Positions 35,802 through 45,034 of a stretch of DNA of 64,000 nt are shown here, piece after piece. Each line of letters begins with the position of its first letter. The first letter of the stretch is position 1. Under the pieces are notes generated by a model. The model had not been told where the DNA came from. It searched no databases and worked only from the letters and a program-made list of their open reading frames with translations. The translations under genes were made by a program, and so were the position numbers. The stretch is from Dialister hominis (GTDB taxonomy: Bacteria > Bacillota > Negativicutes > Veillonellales > Dialisteraceae), in NCBI RefSeq assembly GCF_007164725.1, contig NZ_AP019697.1, positions 974,001 through 1,038,000 on the forward strand. The letters run 5' to 3'.

Positions 35802-36857
35802 CTAAACCCTTAAAAATTTTTTGGGGAATTTCGTTAAAACTGAAATTCCATCTTTTTCTATTGTGACCGTATCTTCGATACGAACTCCACCTACTCCCGG
35901 GATATAAACTCCGGGTTCTACCGTTTCAGTCATTCCGACCATTAAAACGGAATGGTCACGCGGTGCCAGAACCGGCGCCTCATGAATCTCAAGCCCTACG
36001 CTGTGACCAAGCGCATGAGTGAAATAACTATCCAAAGAGAATTTTTTCAGGTATTCTCTGGCCAAGTGATCCACATCAGAAGCAGTCTCGCCTGCCTTAA
36101 GCAGGCCTTCTATATACTCAACACATCCCAGCACTTTATCATACATGAATTGCTGCTGGTCGGAAATTTCTCCAACGGCAACGGTTCTTGTGATGTCGGA
36201 ATGATATCCCTTATATATAGCGCCAAAGTCAAAGGTAATGAGATCCCCTGACTCAATCACTTTATCTGTTGCAGTACCGTGCGGATACGCTCCTCTATAG
36301 CCAGAAGCAACAATCGTATCAAATGATTTCCCTTCAGAGCCTTCCAGCAGCATGGAACTTTCCAAAACAGCCATCAGCTCCCGCTCCGTAACTCCGGGCT
36401 TGATATATGGAATCGTCTTCTTGAATCCTTCATCCGAAATCCGGCAGGCTTCTGCAATGCACTTAAGTTCTTCCTGTGTTTTTATCTGTCTGATATTGTC
36501 CAATGCGCAGACTTTGAATTCTACATTATCCATCACAGCAGAAAAGCTCAGATAGGCACTGTATGAAAACGGAGATTCAACGCCTATACGCTTGACCTTG
36601 TGCTTCTGAGCGAGCTCAGCAATAACACTCGGTAATTTCCCTGCATGATTTATAACTTCAAATCCAACCGCTTCCTGTTTTGCTTGTTCTGTATATCTGC
36701 TGTCAGTAAGAAGATAATCGGCATCTTTAGTCAGAAATAAAAAGCTGTCTGATCCCGTAAATCTGGAAATATAATAACAGTTTTCATTTTTTTGAACGAA
36801 AACTGCATCCAGACCGCTATCCTTCATAAAATCAAAGATTCTATCTTTTAATAACAT
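35802..36857 (-). CDS. pepQ: M24-family Xaa-Pro aminopeptidase
   Basis: Cleaves the bond next to proline in short peptides. 351 residues: N-terminal creatinase-like domain, then a pita-bread fold with five metal ligands visible in DFGAIYKGYHSDITRT (two Asp), HALGHSVGLEIHE (His), TVEPGVY (Glu) and RIEDTV (Glu). Whether it acts as dipeptidase or aminopeptidase cannot be decided from sequence; the symbol is tentative. Confidence 0.88.
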   Translation of the reverse strand: MLLKDRIFDFMKDSGLDAVFVQKNENCYYISRFTGSDSFLFLTKDADYLLTDSRYTEQAKQEAVGFEVINHAGKLPSVIAELAQKHKVKRIGVESPFSYSAYLSFSAVMDNVEFKVCALDNIRQIKTQEELKCIAEACRISDEGFKKTIPYIKPGVTERELMAVLESSMLLEGSEGKSFDTIVASGYRGAYPHGTATDKVIESGDLITFDFGAIYKGYHSDITRTVAVGEISDQQQFMYDKVLGCVEYIEGLLKAGETASDVDHLAREYLKKFSLDSYFTHALGHSVGLEIHEAPVLAPRDHSVLMVGMTETVEPGVYIPGVGGVRIEDTVTIEKDGISVLTKFPKKFLRV

Positions 36858-36886
36858 GCATAATCACTCTTTTCCATTACCCTCTA

Positions 36887-36915
36887 ATAATACCGTATCA
36901 AGAACTTTTTGTCCA
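36887..36915 (-). promoter_or_regulatory. Promoter for pepQ-efp-asp23-nusB
   Basis: Minus strand: -35 TGGACA (36910-36915), 17-base spacer, -10 TATTAT (36887-36892), 30 bases upstream of pepQ. No clear terminator separates it from the cob operon. Confidence 0.6.
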
Positions 36916-36973
36916 TGAAAATTCAAGGAATTGGAAACAGGCATAAGACGGGACTCAGCGCAGCATACTATTA

Positions 36974-37585
36974 TCATTCCTTCAAATGGCTGACGCCATT
37001 GAGTGAGTCCAATACATTCAAGCCATTGTTGAAACACTTGATAACGGATATGCTCGCATTATCTAAAGAAAGATTCCATGCTCTGGCTATCGGGATACCT
37101 ATGAAGGAGCATATAATCATTCGAAGCACTACACCATGGCAGACTACAGCATAAGTCTTATTACCACCTGACGAAATGAGTTTCTTTATACATGCGGCAG
37201 CACGCTTCCTGCATTCCTCGAAAGATTCACCATTAGGAAATTTGAATGTTTCAGTCTGCGTGAACATCTTCTCCATGGATCCGGGCCAGCACTTTTCTAT
37301 TTCCTTAAAGTTTTTTCCTTCCCATTCTCCAAAATCAAGCTCATGAAGGTTCTCTTCAATTATCAGGGGGAGATCATGGGATACGGCAACGCCTTGTCCT
37401 GTTCTGACAGCTCTTTTTAAGGGGCTTGAAATTACAGCGTCCAGCTTGATATCTCTGAAATAATCCTCAATTTTATCGGCCTGAAGGATTCCCTTCTCGC
37501 TGAGCTCTACATCGGCGATTCCCTGATAGCGTCCCTTTTTGTTCCACAAAGTTTCACCATGACGGATCAGATAAATAGTTATCAT
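36974..37585 (-). CDS. cobC: Alpha-ribazole phosphatase-like histidine phosphatase
   Basis: 203 residues of the phosphoglycerate-mutase-like family with RHGETLWNKKGRYQG at the N-terminus and VCHGVVLRM near 150 carrying the second His. It is last in the seven-gene cobamide operon and overlaps cobD by four bases, so removal of phosphate from alpha-ribazole-5'-phosphate or the cobamide phosphate is the likely job. Out of this context the family is too broad to assign. Confidence 0.78.
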   Translation of the reverse strand: MITIYLIRHGETLWNKKGRYQGIADVELSEKGILQADKIEDYFRDIKLDAVISSPLKRAVRTGQGVAVSHDLPLIIEENLHELDFGEWEGKNFKEIEKCWPGSMEKMFTQTETFKFPNGESFEECRKRAAACIKKLISSGGNKTYAVVCHGVVLRMIICSFIGIPIARAWNLSLDNASISVIKCFNNGLNVLDSLNGVSHLKE

Positions 37586-38667
37586 TTAGCAAGCACCTCA
37601 TGTAATGCATTAATGAGCTTATTATTTTCAATATCAGAACGCACTGCTACCCGGAAAAATGAATCATCCAATCCTTCATAATTTCCGCATTTCCGGATAA
37701 TGATTCCGTAGTGAATCAGTTTTGCCTGAAGAGCTTTGGCATCCATTCCTTTAACAAGCAGCTCGCAAAGAACAAAATTTACCGTTCCCGGATACACCTT
37801 GATCTCGGGAAATTCTTTCAATCTTTCAACCAGTTTTGCTCTTTGCATCAGGCAGAATGAACTGGATTCTTCTATATACTCATTATCTTTGACCGCATGC
37901 ACCATGTACAGCTGAGCTAATCCGTTGACATTCCAGGGAACGAGATTCTGATTGACCTGATCACGAATGGCCTGCGGAAGAAAAGCGCAGCCTATACGCA
38001 GCCCGGGAACTGCATAAAATTTAGTCAGCGAAGTAACTATAATAACATTTGAATGCGTCTCACTCAGATTGCGGTAGGAATATTCATCTCCCACAAAATC
38101 AATAAACGATTCATCTATCACAAGGAAGCTGGACGCAGCATCAGCAATCTCTATAAGATCCGAAAGATCCCTGGAGTCCAGCAGCAAGCCGTCGGGATTA
38201 TTAGGATTCCCTACGTATATCAAAGAATTCTGCTGGATATTATTTTTTACTTCTTCCATGAAAGCTTTGAAGGATGCAGCCGGTTCACTCATGAGGCTCA
38301 AGACTTTTGCCCCAGCTGCTTCTGCAGACAGCCTGTACTCGCTGAATGAAGGAGCAGGTATCAAAACCAGATCCGGATTGATGATTCTCAGGATGGCATA
38401 CATCAGCTCAGTGGCGCCATTTCCAACCACGATATTAGTTTCATTGACATGGTAACGTTCTGATAAGGCTTTGATGAGATCTCTGCATTTGACATCCGGA
38501 TATCGCAAAGTTTCCTTCTCCCAGCCTGCGGTTAAGGCAGCTTTTCCTTTAGGGGATAGCCCCAGAGGATTTATATTGATGCTGAAATCCAGAAATTTAT
38601 CTCTTTCCTCATCTGAAAATCCATAAATATCTCCGCCATGTCTACTCTTTGTCGAACTCATTCGCAT
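37582..38667 (-). CDS. cobD: L-threonine-O-3-phosphate decarboxylase
   Basis: PLP enzyme making (R)-1-aminopropan-2-ol phosphate for the cobamide nucleotide loop. 361 residues resembling histidinol-phosphate aminotransferase: VGNGATELMYAI, NPNNPDGLLLD and the PLP lysine in SLTKFYAVPGLRIG. Assignment as CobD rather than HisC rests on pduX directly upstream (26-base overlap) and the cob operon. The start may be two codons later. Confidence 0.87.
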   Translation of the reverse strand: MRMSSTKSRHGGDIYGFSDEERDKFLDFSININPLGLSPKGKAALTAGWEKETLRYPDVKCRDLIKALSERYHVNETNIVVGNGATELMYAILRIINPDLVLIPAPSFSEYRLSAEAAGAKVLSLMSEPAASFKAFMEEVKNNIQQNSLIYVGNPNNPDGLLLDSRDLSDLIEIADAASSFLVIDESFIDFVGDEYSYRNLSETHSNVIIVTSLTKFYAVPGLRIGCAFLPQAIRDQVNQNLVPWNVNGLAQLYMVHAVKDNEYIEESSSFCLMQRAKLVERLKEFPEIKVYPGTVNFVLCELLVKGMDAKALQAKLIHYGIIIRKCGNYEGLDDSFFRVAVRSDIENNKLINALHEVLAK

Positions 38668-39529
38668 CGCACTTTCTATCTATGATTCCTTGATTAATAA
38701 TTTCCACAGAATCTAAATATGAAAAATCCTTTCCCATATATTCATTTATACTCTGCTTCATATTTTCAATATCACCATCGGCTGAAACAATCAGTCCTAA
38801 AACGGTTCCGCTATGCGCACAGATAATTCCCTTTCCTCCCACCTGCATCCCAACTTTATAGAAACGGTTGAGTTGTTTCTTATATAAGATCTTCTGGTTT
38901 GCAAAAGCGCTGATGGAGGATGCTCTTCCTATTTCATCAATAGAACCGTTCTGAATCCCCTTCCTGAAAAGGTTAAGGGCTATTTTGATATACTTTTCGT
39001 TTTCCTTCTGAAGATCGACCAGATCCGCTCTGGTATTAAAATCGACTGTATCTATCTCTCCGCCGCAGTCATAAATTAATATTTTAAGAGGCGGGCAGTC
39101 ACCGATCTGCTGAATGAGTGTGCCGCCGCGATGATCAAATCGTACTATCCCGTTGAAGAAAGTGGCGTCACTTGGTTCTATGGAAAGTGCAATATCTGCT
39201 ATTTCATGCGCTGTCAGCCTTTTCCCGCAGGAAAGCGCAACAGCCTGAGCGACTGCGCTGATATCGGCAGTGCTTGATGCCATTCCTTTTCCAGGCAGAA
39301 TATTAGATTTCAGTCTTATTGGAATATCACGGTCTTCCTCGCCCAGATAATTCAGCGTTTTCTTTACAGCAAGAGCTGCCTTCTTCGGTAAACGATCTCC
39401 CGGACCGTCGAATTGGCTCATTGCGTAAGAATATCTGTTAATCGGACAAGTCACCATAAACGATATTCCATCCATATATCCCTGAATAAATTCTCCGCAG
39501 GATCCCGGAGAACTGACTATATATGCCAT
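38642..39529 (-). CDS. pduX: L-threonine kinase PduX
   Basis: Phosphorylates L-threonine to feed CobD. 295 residues, GHMP kinase family: PGSCGEFIQG at the start and GKGMASSTADISAVAQA as the ATP loop. It overlaps cobD and cobS. Together with CobD it makes the aminopropanol phosphate linker from threonine; hom and thrB of the threonine branch are also in this window. Confidence 0.9.
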   Translation of the reverse strand: MAYIVSSPGSCGEFIQGYMDGISFMVTCPINRYSYAMSQFDGPGDRLPKKAALAVKKTLNYLGEEDRDIPIRLKSNILPGKGMASSTADISAVAQAVALSCGKRLTAHEIADIALSIEPSDATFFNGIVRFDHRGGTLIQQIGDCPPLKILIYDCGGEIDTVDFNTRADLVDLQKENEKYIKIALNLFRKGIQNGSIDEIGRASSISAFANQKILYKKQLNRFYKVGMQVGGKGIICAHSGTVLGLIVSADGDIENMKQSINEYMGKDFSYLDSVEIINQGIIDRKCDANEFDKE

Positions 39530-40272
39530 AAGTCCCCTCTAATCAAAAGAACCCCCAGGAGCGCTATGCCTGCTTCTGTTATTTCTGTAACAAAACCATA
39601 CGTGTCTCCCGTAGTTCCGTCAATTTTTTTGACAACCCAGTTATTTAAGCCAAGGCCAATAATGATGGAAATCCCCATAAGGAATAAATAGCTGAACCCA
39701 AAATAAAGCGCAGGCAGCATGGCGAAGAAAATTGCCCAAAGCAGCGTGTACTTTGAGTGATAAGCGGCAAAAGCCTTCCCCATACCATATGGTCTGGCAT
39801 AATTATAATTGCAAATGCTTATAACCAGGTTCAGCCTCCCCAAAGTTGGCATGGCAATAAGGAGCATCAGCATTGCCTGAGTATTATCCACATACCCTAA
39901 GCATAGTGTTGTCAAAAAAACATAAATCAAAATCGACAGCATGCCAAAAGAGCCTGTGAGACTATCTTTCATAATCTCCAGACTTCTTTCCTTTGACCTC
40001 CCGGAAAAAAGCCCGTCAGATGCGTCCATAAGCCCGTCTGTCAGCGTACCGCCGGAAATAAAAATTTCTCCAATCACCAGGAGGAATCCCGTTAATATGG
40101 GGGTATCCAAAGGCTTCGTAATCTGAAAAATCAGAACAAGAAAAAGCCCTATAATCCATCCAATCACAGGAAACCACATGACACTTTTACCGAATTCCTC
40201 ATCTTTCCAGATTGCTTTGGAAGACAAATGAATCCGTGTTAAAAACTGGAGTCCTACAAGAAAAGAATTCAT
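39517..40272 (-). CDS. cobS: Adenosylcobinamide-GDP ribazoletransferase
   Basis: Membrane enzyme joining adenosylcobinamide-GDP to alpha-ribazole, the final assembly step. 251 residues, strongly hydrophobic with several membrane helices. FLTRIHL near the N-terminus and DGLMDASDGLFSGRSKERSLEIMKD signal CobS with its Asp-rich metal site. The start lies seven bases from the cbiB stop. Confidence 0.93.
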   Translation of the reverse strand: MNSFLVGLQFLTRIHLSSKAIWKDEEFGKSVMWFPVIGWIIGLFLVLIFQITKPLDTPILTGFLLVIGEIFISGGTLTDGLMDASDGLFSGRSKERSLEIMKDSLTGSFGMLSILIYVFLTTLCLGYVDNTQAMLMLLIAMPTLGRLNLVISICNYNYARPYGMGKAFAAYHSKYTLLWAIFFAMLPALYFGFSYLFLMGISIIIGLGLNNWVVKKIDGTTGDTYGFVTEITEAGIALLGVLLIRGDLWHI

Positions 40273-40278
40273 TGTAAA

Positions 40279-41256
40279 TCACCATGTGAAGAAAATAACA
40301 ATTGACTCGAATATAACAAAGATCGCTGTTGCCAGGTACATCATTATAATAGATTTCTTGATATGAAACGCCTTAAGTTCTACCTTGGGGTCCCCCATGT
40401 ACTCTCTAAATTCGGCAACTCCGTGATAGTAGTTATATCCGCCCAGTCTTACATTCAGAGCTCCTGCCATCGGCGCCTCCGCATATCCTCCGTTAGGACT
40501 AGGATGTTTGCGGGCATCACGCCTGGTTATAGCGACAGCATTTTTCCAATCCAGCCTTAAAATATAAGCACTTGCTGCAAAAAGCAAAAATGTTATTCTT
40601 GCAGGAATATAATTCAGAATATCATCCAGTCTGGCGGCAATACGGCCAAAATAAAGATATCTGTCGTCTTTGTACCCAAGCATGGAATCCATGGTGTTTC
40701 CAGCGCGGTACAAAGCAGCGCCAACAGGGCCGAAAAGCATGAAATAAAACAGAGGCGATATAATTCCGTCAGTTGTATTCTCGGCAATAGTCTCTACTGT
40801 CCCTCTTACGATATCAGCTTCCGACAGGTTATCTGTATCTCTGCCAACAATCCAGCTGAGTCTTGCCCGTACCTTAACCAGATCACCGTCTCTCAAAAGA
40901 TGGTAAATCTCCATTCCATCGCGTGCAAGGGCTCTGGGCGTAATAGTGACATAGAGAATCAACGCACTCAGCGAAAAATAGAGAAGAATTCCGCCTTTGT
41001 GTCCCAGGTACACGAAAAATGATGTGATCAGGCCAACAGTCAAAAGAACAAGACATACTGTCAATAAGCCCCTCAACATTAAATCTTTCGGGAGAGCCGG
41101 CTTCTTGGGATACAGTTTGTTTTCAATATAAGAAATTAAGTTTCCTATGAGCACAACAGGGTGAAAATTAGATCTCGGATCCCCGTAGACTGTATCAATA
41201 ATGCATGCTGTGATCGGAATCACAGCATACATTAAAGAATAATAAAAATCACTCAC
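40279..41256 (-). CDS. cbiB: Adenosylcobinamide-phosphate synthase
   Basis: Attaches aminopropanol phosphate to cobyric acid. 325-residue membrane protein. DTVYGDPRSNFHPVVLIGN at the N-terminus, ENTTDGIISPLFY, AGNTMDSMLGYK and the HPSPNGGYAEAPMAGAL block are all CbiB hallmarks. One base separates it from cbiP. It is called cobD in some older literature, not to be confused with the decarboxylase two genes on. Confidence 0.94.
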   Translation of the reverse strand: MSDFYYSLMYAVIPITACIIDTVYGDPRSNFHPVVLIGNLISYIENKLYPKKPALPKDLMLRGLLTVCLVLLTVGLITSFFVYLGHKGGILLYFSLSALILYVTITPRALARDGMEIYHLLRDGDLVKVRARLSWIVGRDTDNLSEADIVRGTVETIAENTTDGIISPLFYFMLFGPVGAALYRAGNTMDSMLGYKDDRYLYFGRIAARLDDILNYIPARITFLLFAASAYILRLDWKNAVAITRRDARKHPSPNGGYAEAPMAGALNVRLGGYNYYHGVAEFREYMGDPKVELKAFHIKKSIIMMYLATAIFVIFESIVIFFTW

Positions 41257-42786
41257 TTATTCATTCCTCAGGATTTCATAAACAGTATCCATATCAAAAT
41301 ACTTCCTGACTGAGTCCGCCAAACGGTCATACTCAGATTCTTTATACTCTCTATAGCGGAATTGAATCGGAAGTTCACTTAATCCTTTTCTCTTGCGCAA
41401 AGCATTGATAATGGCACGTCTCAATTCATCATTATCGAAAACGCCATGGCAGTATGTCCCGAATACATTATGTTTTTCGTTGATATAGCCATCATTCACG
41501 TCAACATCCTTGCTGCTGCGGCTGGTAATGTGGAATAAAGTCTGGGCAGGTTTATTGAGTGTAGTTTCGCCCATATGTATTTCGTATCCCTTTAAATCAC
41601 TGCCCTTAAACTGCATATCGAGGAATGGCAGATCGTCACAATCAAAATGAACCTGATATGTGTTCTTTACCCCCTGCATAACTGTCGTATACGGCAGCAG
41701 TCCCAAACCATCGACTTCATCATTCTGGCTTTCTACATGATCCGGATCGCTGACTTTTTCACCAAGCATCTGGTAACCGCCGCAAACGCCGATTACCGGA
41801 GTTCCCTGTTCTGCCAGCTCGCAGATTTCCTTTGCATAGCCTTCCCTCTTCAAATAGAGGAGGTCTTCTGTAGTATTTTTGCTTCCCGGAATGATGATCA
41901 AGTCAGAATTTCCAAGCAAATCTCCCTTTTGTACAAAGCGTACATTGACATCCGGTTCGTGATTCAAAGCGTCGAAATCTGTGAAGTTGGAAATCTTAGG
42001 AGTCTGGATTACTGCAATATGGATATCCCTCATCACGTGATCATCCGGGATTTCCTGCAGGGAAACGGAGTCCTCATCATCAATGCCAAGTTTGTTCAAA
42101 TAAGGAATAACGCCTAAAACAGGTATTCCTGTACGTTCCTTCAAAAAGGTCAAAGCGGGTTCGAGAAGTTTGATATCTCCTCTGAACTTGTTGATGACAA
42201 GACCCTTAACGAGAGCCCGTTCGTCTTCATCAAGCAGTTCCAGTGTACCGACAATAGATGCCAAAGCACCGCCGCGGTCGATATCTGCTATCAAAAATAC
42301 CGAAGCATTGCATTCTTTAGCAACTCTCATGTTTACGATGTCATTTTTCTTCAGGTTCACTTCTGCCGGGCTGCCTGCGCCTTCTATGACCATAACATCA
42401 TAGTGGGATTCCATATATTCTATGCTTTCTTTTACGGATGCCCAGGCTTTCTGGCTATACTGGTTCTGGTATTCGGATGCAGAATAATTGCCTCTGGATG
42501 TGCCAAGAATAATGACCTGCGAGCAGGAATTGCCAGTAGGTTTCAGAAGGACAGGATTCATCTGCACAATCGGTTCCGCACCTGCAGCCTCAGCCTGTGC
42601 CACCGTTGATCTTCCTATTTCCCCACCGGAAGGAGTGACATAGGAATTTAATGCCATATTCTGTGCTTTAAAAGGTGCCGTTTTGTATCCATCCTGAGCC
42701 AGGATTCTGCAAAATGCCGTAGTCAAAATACTTTTGCCTACATGTGAACTGGTTCCCTGAAACATTAATTTCTTTGCTTTTTTCAT
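41257..42786 (-). CDS. cbiP: Cobyric acid synthase
   Basis: Amidates four corrin side chains using glutamine and ATP. 509 residues: an N-terminal dethiobiotin-synthetase-like ATPase (GTSSHVGKSIL) and a C-terminal class-I glutaminase-like domain with Cys in GVCGGYQML and His in YCHGVFD. It overlaps cobU by four bases. Confidence 0.95.
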   Translation of the reverse strand: MKKAKKLMFQGTSSHVGKSILTTAFCRILAQDGYKTAPFKAQNMALNSYVTPSGGEIGRSTVAQAEAAGAEPIVQMNPVLLKPTGNSCSQVIILGTSRGNYSASEYQNQYSQKAWASVKESIEYMESHYDVMVIEGAGSPAEVNLKKNDIVNMRVAKECNASVFLIADIDRGGALASIVGTLELLDEDERALVKGLVINKFRGDIKLLEPALTFLKERTGIPVLGVIPYLNKLGIDDEDSVSLQEIPDDHVMRDIHIAVIQTPKISNFTDFDALNHEPDVNVRFVQKGDLLGNSDLIIIPGSKNTTEDLLYLKREGYAKEICELAEQGTPVIGVCGGYQMLGEKVSDPDHVESQNDEVDGLGLLPYTTVMQGVKNTYQVHFDCDDLPFLDMQFKGSDLKGYEIHMGETTLNKPAQTLFHITSRSSKDVDVNDGYINEKHNVFGTYCHGVFDNDELRRAIINALRKRKGLSELPIQFRYREYKESEYDRLADSVRKYFDMDTVYEILRNE

Positions 42787-43376
42787 GACAGCTCCACTCC
42801 TCTGCTTTTGAGCTCAACAGTAATTCCTGCAATCGAAAGGTATACCTCATCCGCTTTTTTGGCAATATACTGATTTGCCAGGCCGACAAGATCCCTGTAT
42901 ACTCTTCCCATTGCATTAGCCGGGACAATCCCCATTCCGAGTTCGTCTGAAACAAAAATAATCTCCCGGTCAGAAACTAAAGATATTTCGTTAAACATTC
43001 GATCCAGATCATTTTGCAATAAACTCTGAAGCTTCTCCAAATCCGAAACACCTAAAACCTCAGCATCTATATTACTGATATGATCCATCAATAAATTGCT
43101 TACGTACATTGTAATGCAGTCAAATAATATTGTATCTGTTTCATTTAATACAGTGCCTATCTGATTCCCTGCTGTATGCATGATTTCGTAAGTCTTCCAA
43201 TCAGACGGCCGTCTTTCCTTATGAAGCAGGACCCTGTATTTCATTTCTTCATCTAAAATCTGACTCGTTGCTATGTATCCCTTTCTTTTCCCTGTAAAAT
43301 GATACATCAGCTTTTCGGCAAATTCACTTTTTCCGCTGCGGGCGCCTCCTAAAACTAGAAAGATCTTATTCCCCAT
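42783..43376 (-). CDS. cobU: Adenosylcobinamide kinase / guanylyltransferase
   Basis: Activates adenosylcobinamide to the GDP form. 197 residues. The P-loop is GGARSGKSEFAE; RRPSDWKTYE and ELGMGIVPANAMGRVYRD are conserved. It is first gene of the operon. The 5' region lacks a cobalamin riboswitch that I can recognise. Confidence 0.93.
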   Translation of the reverse strand: MGNKIFLVLGGARSGKSEFAEKLMYHFTGKRKGYIATSQILDEEMKYRVLLHKERRPSDWKTYEIMHTAGNQIGTVLNETDTILFDCITMYVSNLLMDHISNIDAEVLGVSDLEKLQSLLQNDLDRMFNEISLVSDREIIFVSDELGMGIVPANAMGRVYRDLVGLANQYIAKKADEVYLSIAGITVELKSRGVELS

Positions 43377-43422
43377 GAATGTAATTCACCTCTTCCGGAT
43401 TTGATATATTTTAAAATTATTT

Positions 43423-43450
43423 TTAATATTTATATAATAACATATGTCAA
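43423..43450 (-). promoter_or_regulatory. Promoter for the cobamide operon
   Basis: Minus strand: perfect -35 TTGACA (43445-43450), 16-base spacer, -10 TATTAA (43423-43428), about 45 bases before cobU. The leader is too short for a cobalamin riboswitch. Confidence 0.6.
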
Positions 43451-43566
43451 ATTCTATCGCCAATAAATAGCTTTTTATCGATTGTTGTCTATAAATATAG
43501 GAATTCATTGAATTTTAAGCCTGTCATGTCTTCATGTTTCTGAATTGATAAATCAATAGATAAAAG

Positions 43567-44950
43567 CACATAATGGGAGTGTAAAATAGTTTGTGTAAAT
43601 CGGTATTGCATGAATCTACTTTATGCCCCATACTGGGGTAAACAAAGATAAGGACGGTAACAGAATGGCAAAGTGTAAAACTCCACCAACTACCCCAGGC
43701 GAGCAGATTGCTCAGCAAATCCTCAACAACTACGACATCAAGAGCGCGGAAGACGTACAGGACGTCCTGAAGCAGATTTTTGGCCCCATTTTTGAGTCCA
43801 TGCTCAAAGGTGAGATGGAAAATCATCTCGGCCATAAGAAGCATGAGCGCTCCGAAGACGGTGACAATGTCCGGAACGGCTATTCATCCAAGACGCTCAA
43901 GACCTCTCTGGGCGAGGTTCCTATCCGCGTCCCTAGGGATCGCCAGAGTACGTTTGAACCGCAGATTATCAAGAAGCACCAGCGCGACGTTTCGTCCATC
44001 GAGGGCAAGGTACTGGCGATGTATGCCCGTGGCATGAGCCAACGCGACATCGCTGCAACCATCGAAGACATCTACGGCTTCCAGATGTCACATGAACAGA
44101 TCTCCACCATCACAGGCTGCGTCATGGAAGAGGTCGAGGCATGGCGGAATCGTCCGCTCCAGTCGTTCTATCCATTTGCTTTCGTCGACTGCATCTACGT
44201 ATCGCTGCGCACGGAGTATGGCGTCCAGCAGGTGGCCGTCTATGTCATGCTTGCCTATGACGTCAACGGCTGCAAGGATGTCCTTGCCCTCTGGATCAAC
44301 GAGACGGAGAGCAAGCATGCCTGGATGCAGATCTTCGACGAGCTGCGGGCTCGCGGCGTTAAGGATCTTGGCATCCTGTCCATGGATGGCGTGAGCGGAT
44401 TGGAGGAAGGCGCCAAGGCTGTATTCCCGCATGCCACGGTTCAGCGCTGCATCGTACACCTCATCCGCAATTCCATCCGCTACATCCCACGCAAGCAGTG
44501 GAGTGCATTCACGAAGCAGCTGAAGCTCATCTATGGTGCCATCAACGTCAAGCAGGCCCGTCAGGAATTCGAGAAGTTCAAGACCGACCGGCAGGCTTAT
44601 CCAGGCGCGGTCAGCGTATGGGAAAACAATTTCTCACACGTCGAGCAGCTCTATAACTATGGCAGTGCCGTGCGCAAGATCATGTACACGACCAATGCCA
44701 TCGAGAGCGTCAACTCTAGCTTCCGCAAGGTGACCAAGAAAGGCGCTTTCCCCAAAGAGGATGCAGTCTTCAAGATTTTCTACCTACGCATCCAAGAGCT
44801 CTATAAAAAATGGAAGGGTCGTCACGTCGCAAACTGGGCGATGGTCCGGAACCAGCTGCTCATGGACGACAGGATGTCTCAGCTTATGCAGCAATACGAT
44901 GTTGCTTATTGAATCGATTTACACAAAACTCTTGACACACCCCACATAAT
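43567..44950 (+). mobile_element. IS256-family insertion with 8-bp target duplication
   Basis: Element 43575-44942 (1368 bases). The ends GGGAGTGTAAAATAG and the complement of GGGTGTGTCAAGAG begin an imperfect inverted repeat that continues as GTGTAAATCG on both sides. The 8-base CACATAAT occurs directly before (43567-43574) and after (44943-44950), the duplication size expected for IS256. Base composition is clearly richer in G and C than neighbours. Confidence 0.93.
43665..44912 (+). CDS. Transposase, IS256 family
   Basis: DDE transposase of the mutator superfamily. About 415 residues from MAKCKTPP; an in-frame extension to 43623 runs toward the terminal repeat and is less likely. It shows FESMLKGEMENHLG, RNGYSSKTLKTSLGEV, PRDRQ, catalytic Asp in FVDCIYV, Asp in LSMDGVSGLE, and Glu in NAIESVNSSFRK. 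Intact and probably functional. C-ending codons are far more frequent than in adjacent cob genes. Confidence 0.95.
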   Translation: MAKCKTPPTTPGEQIAQQILNNYDIKSAEDVQDVLKQIFGPIFESMLKGEMENHLGHKKHERSEDGDNVRNGYSSKTLKTSLGEVPIRVPRDRQSTFEPQIIKKHQRDVSSIEGKVLAMYARGMSQRDIAATIEDIYGFQMSHEQISTITGCVMEEVEAWRNRPLQSFYPFAFVDCIYVSLRTEYGVQQVAVYVMLAYDVNGCKDVLALWINETESKHAWMQIFDELRARGVKDLGILSMDGVSGLEEGAKAVFPHATVQRCIVHLIRNSIRYIPRKQWSAFTKQLKLIYGAINVKQARQEFEKFKTDRQAYPGAVSVWENNFSHVEQLYNYGSAVRKIMYTTNAIESVNSSFRKVTKKGAFPKEDAVFKIFYLRIQELYKKWKGRHVANWAMVRNQLLMDDRMSQLMQQYDVAY

Positions 44951-44974
44951 TCTTAAATACAAGACTCGAAGTAC

Positions 44975-45002
44975 TTGCATTAATATTATGGTGTTGTATT
45001 AT
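44975..45002 (+). promoter_or_regulatory. Promoter for the small unknown gene at 45 kb
   Basis: -35 TTGCAT (44975-44980), 16-base spacer, -10 TATTAT (44997-45002), 33 bases before the ATG. The IS256 element inserted about 25 bases upstream of this promoter and left it intact. Confidence 0.5.
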
Positions 45003-45034
45003 TATAAAGGATTAAAAAGATAGGAGTGATGATT

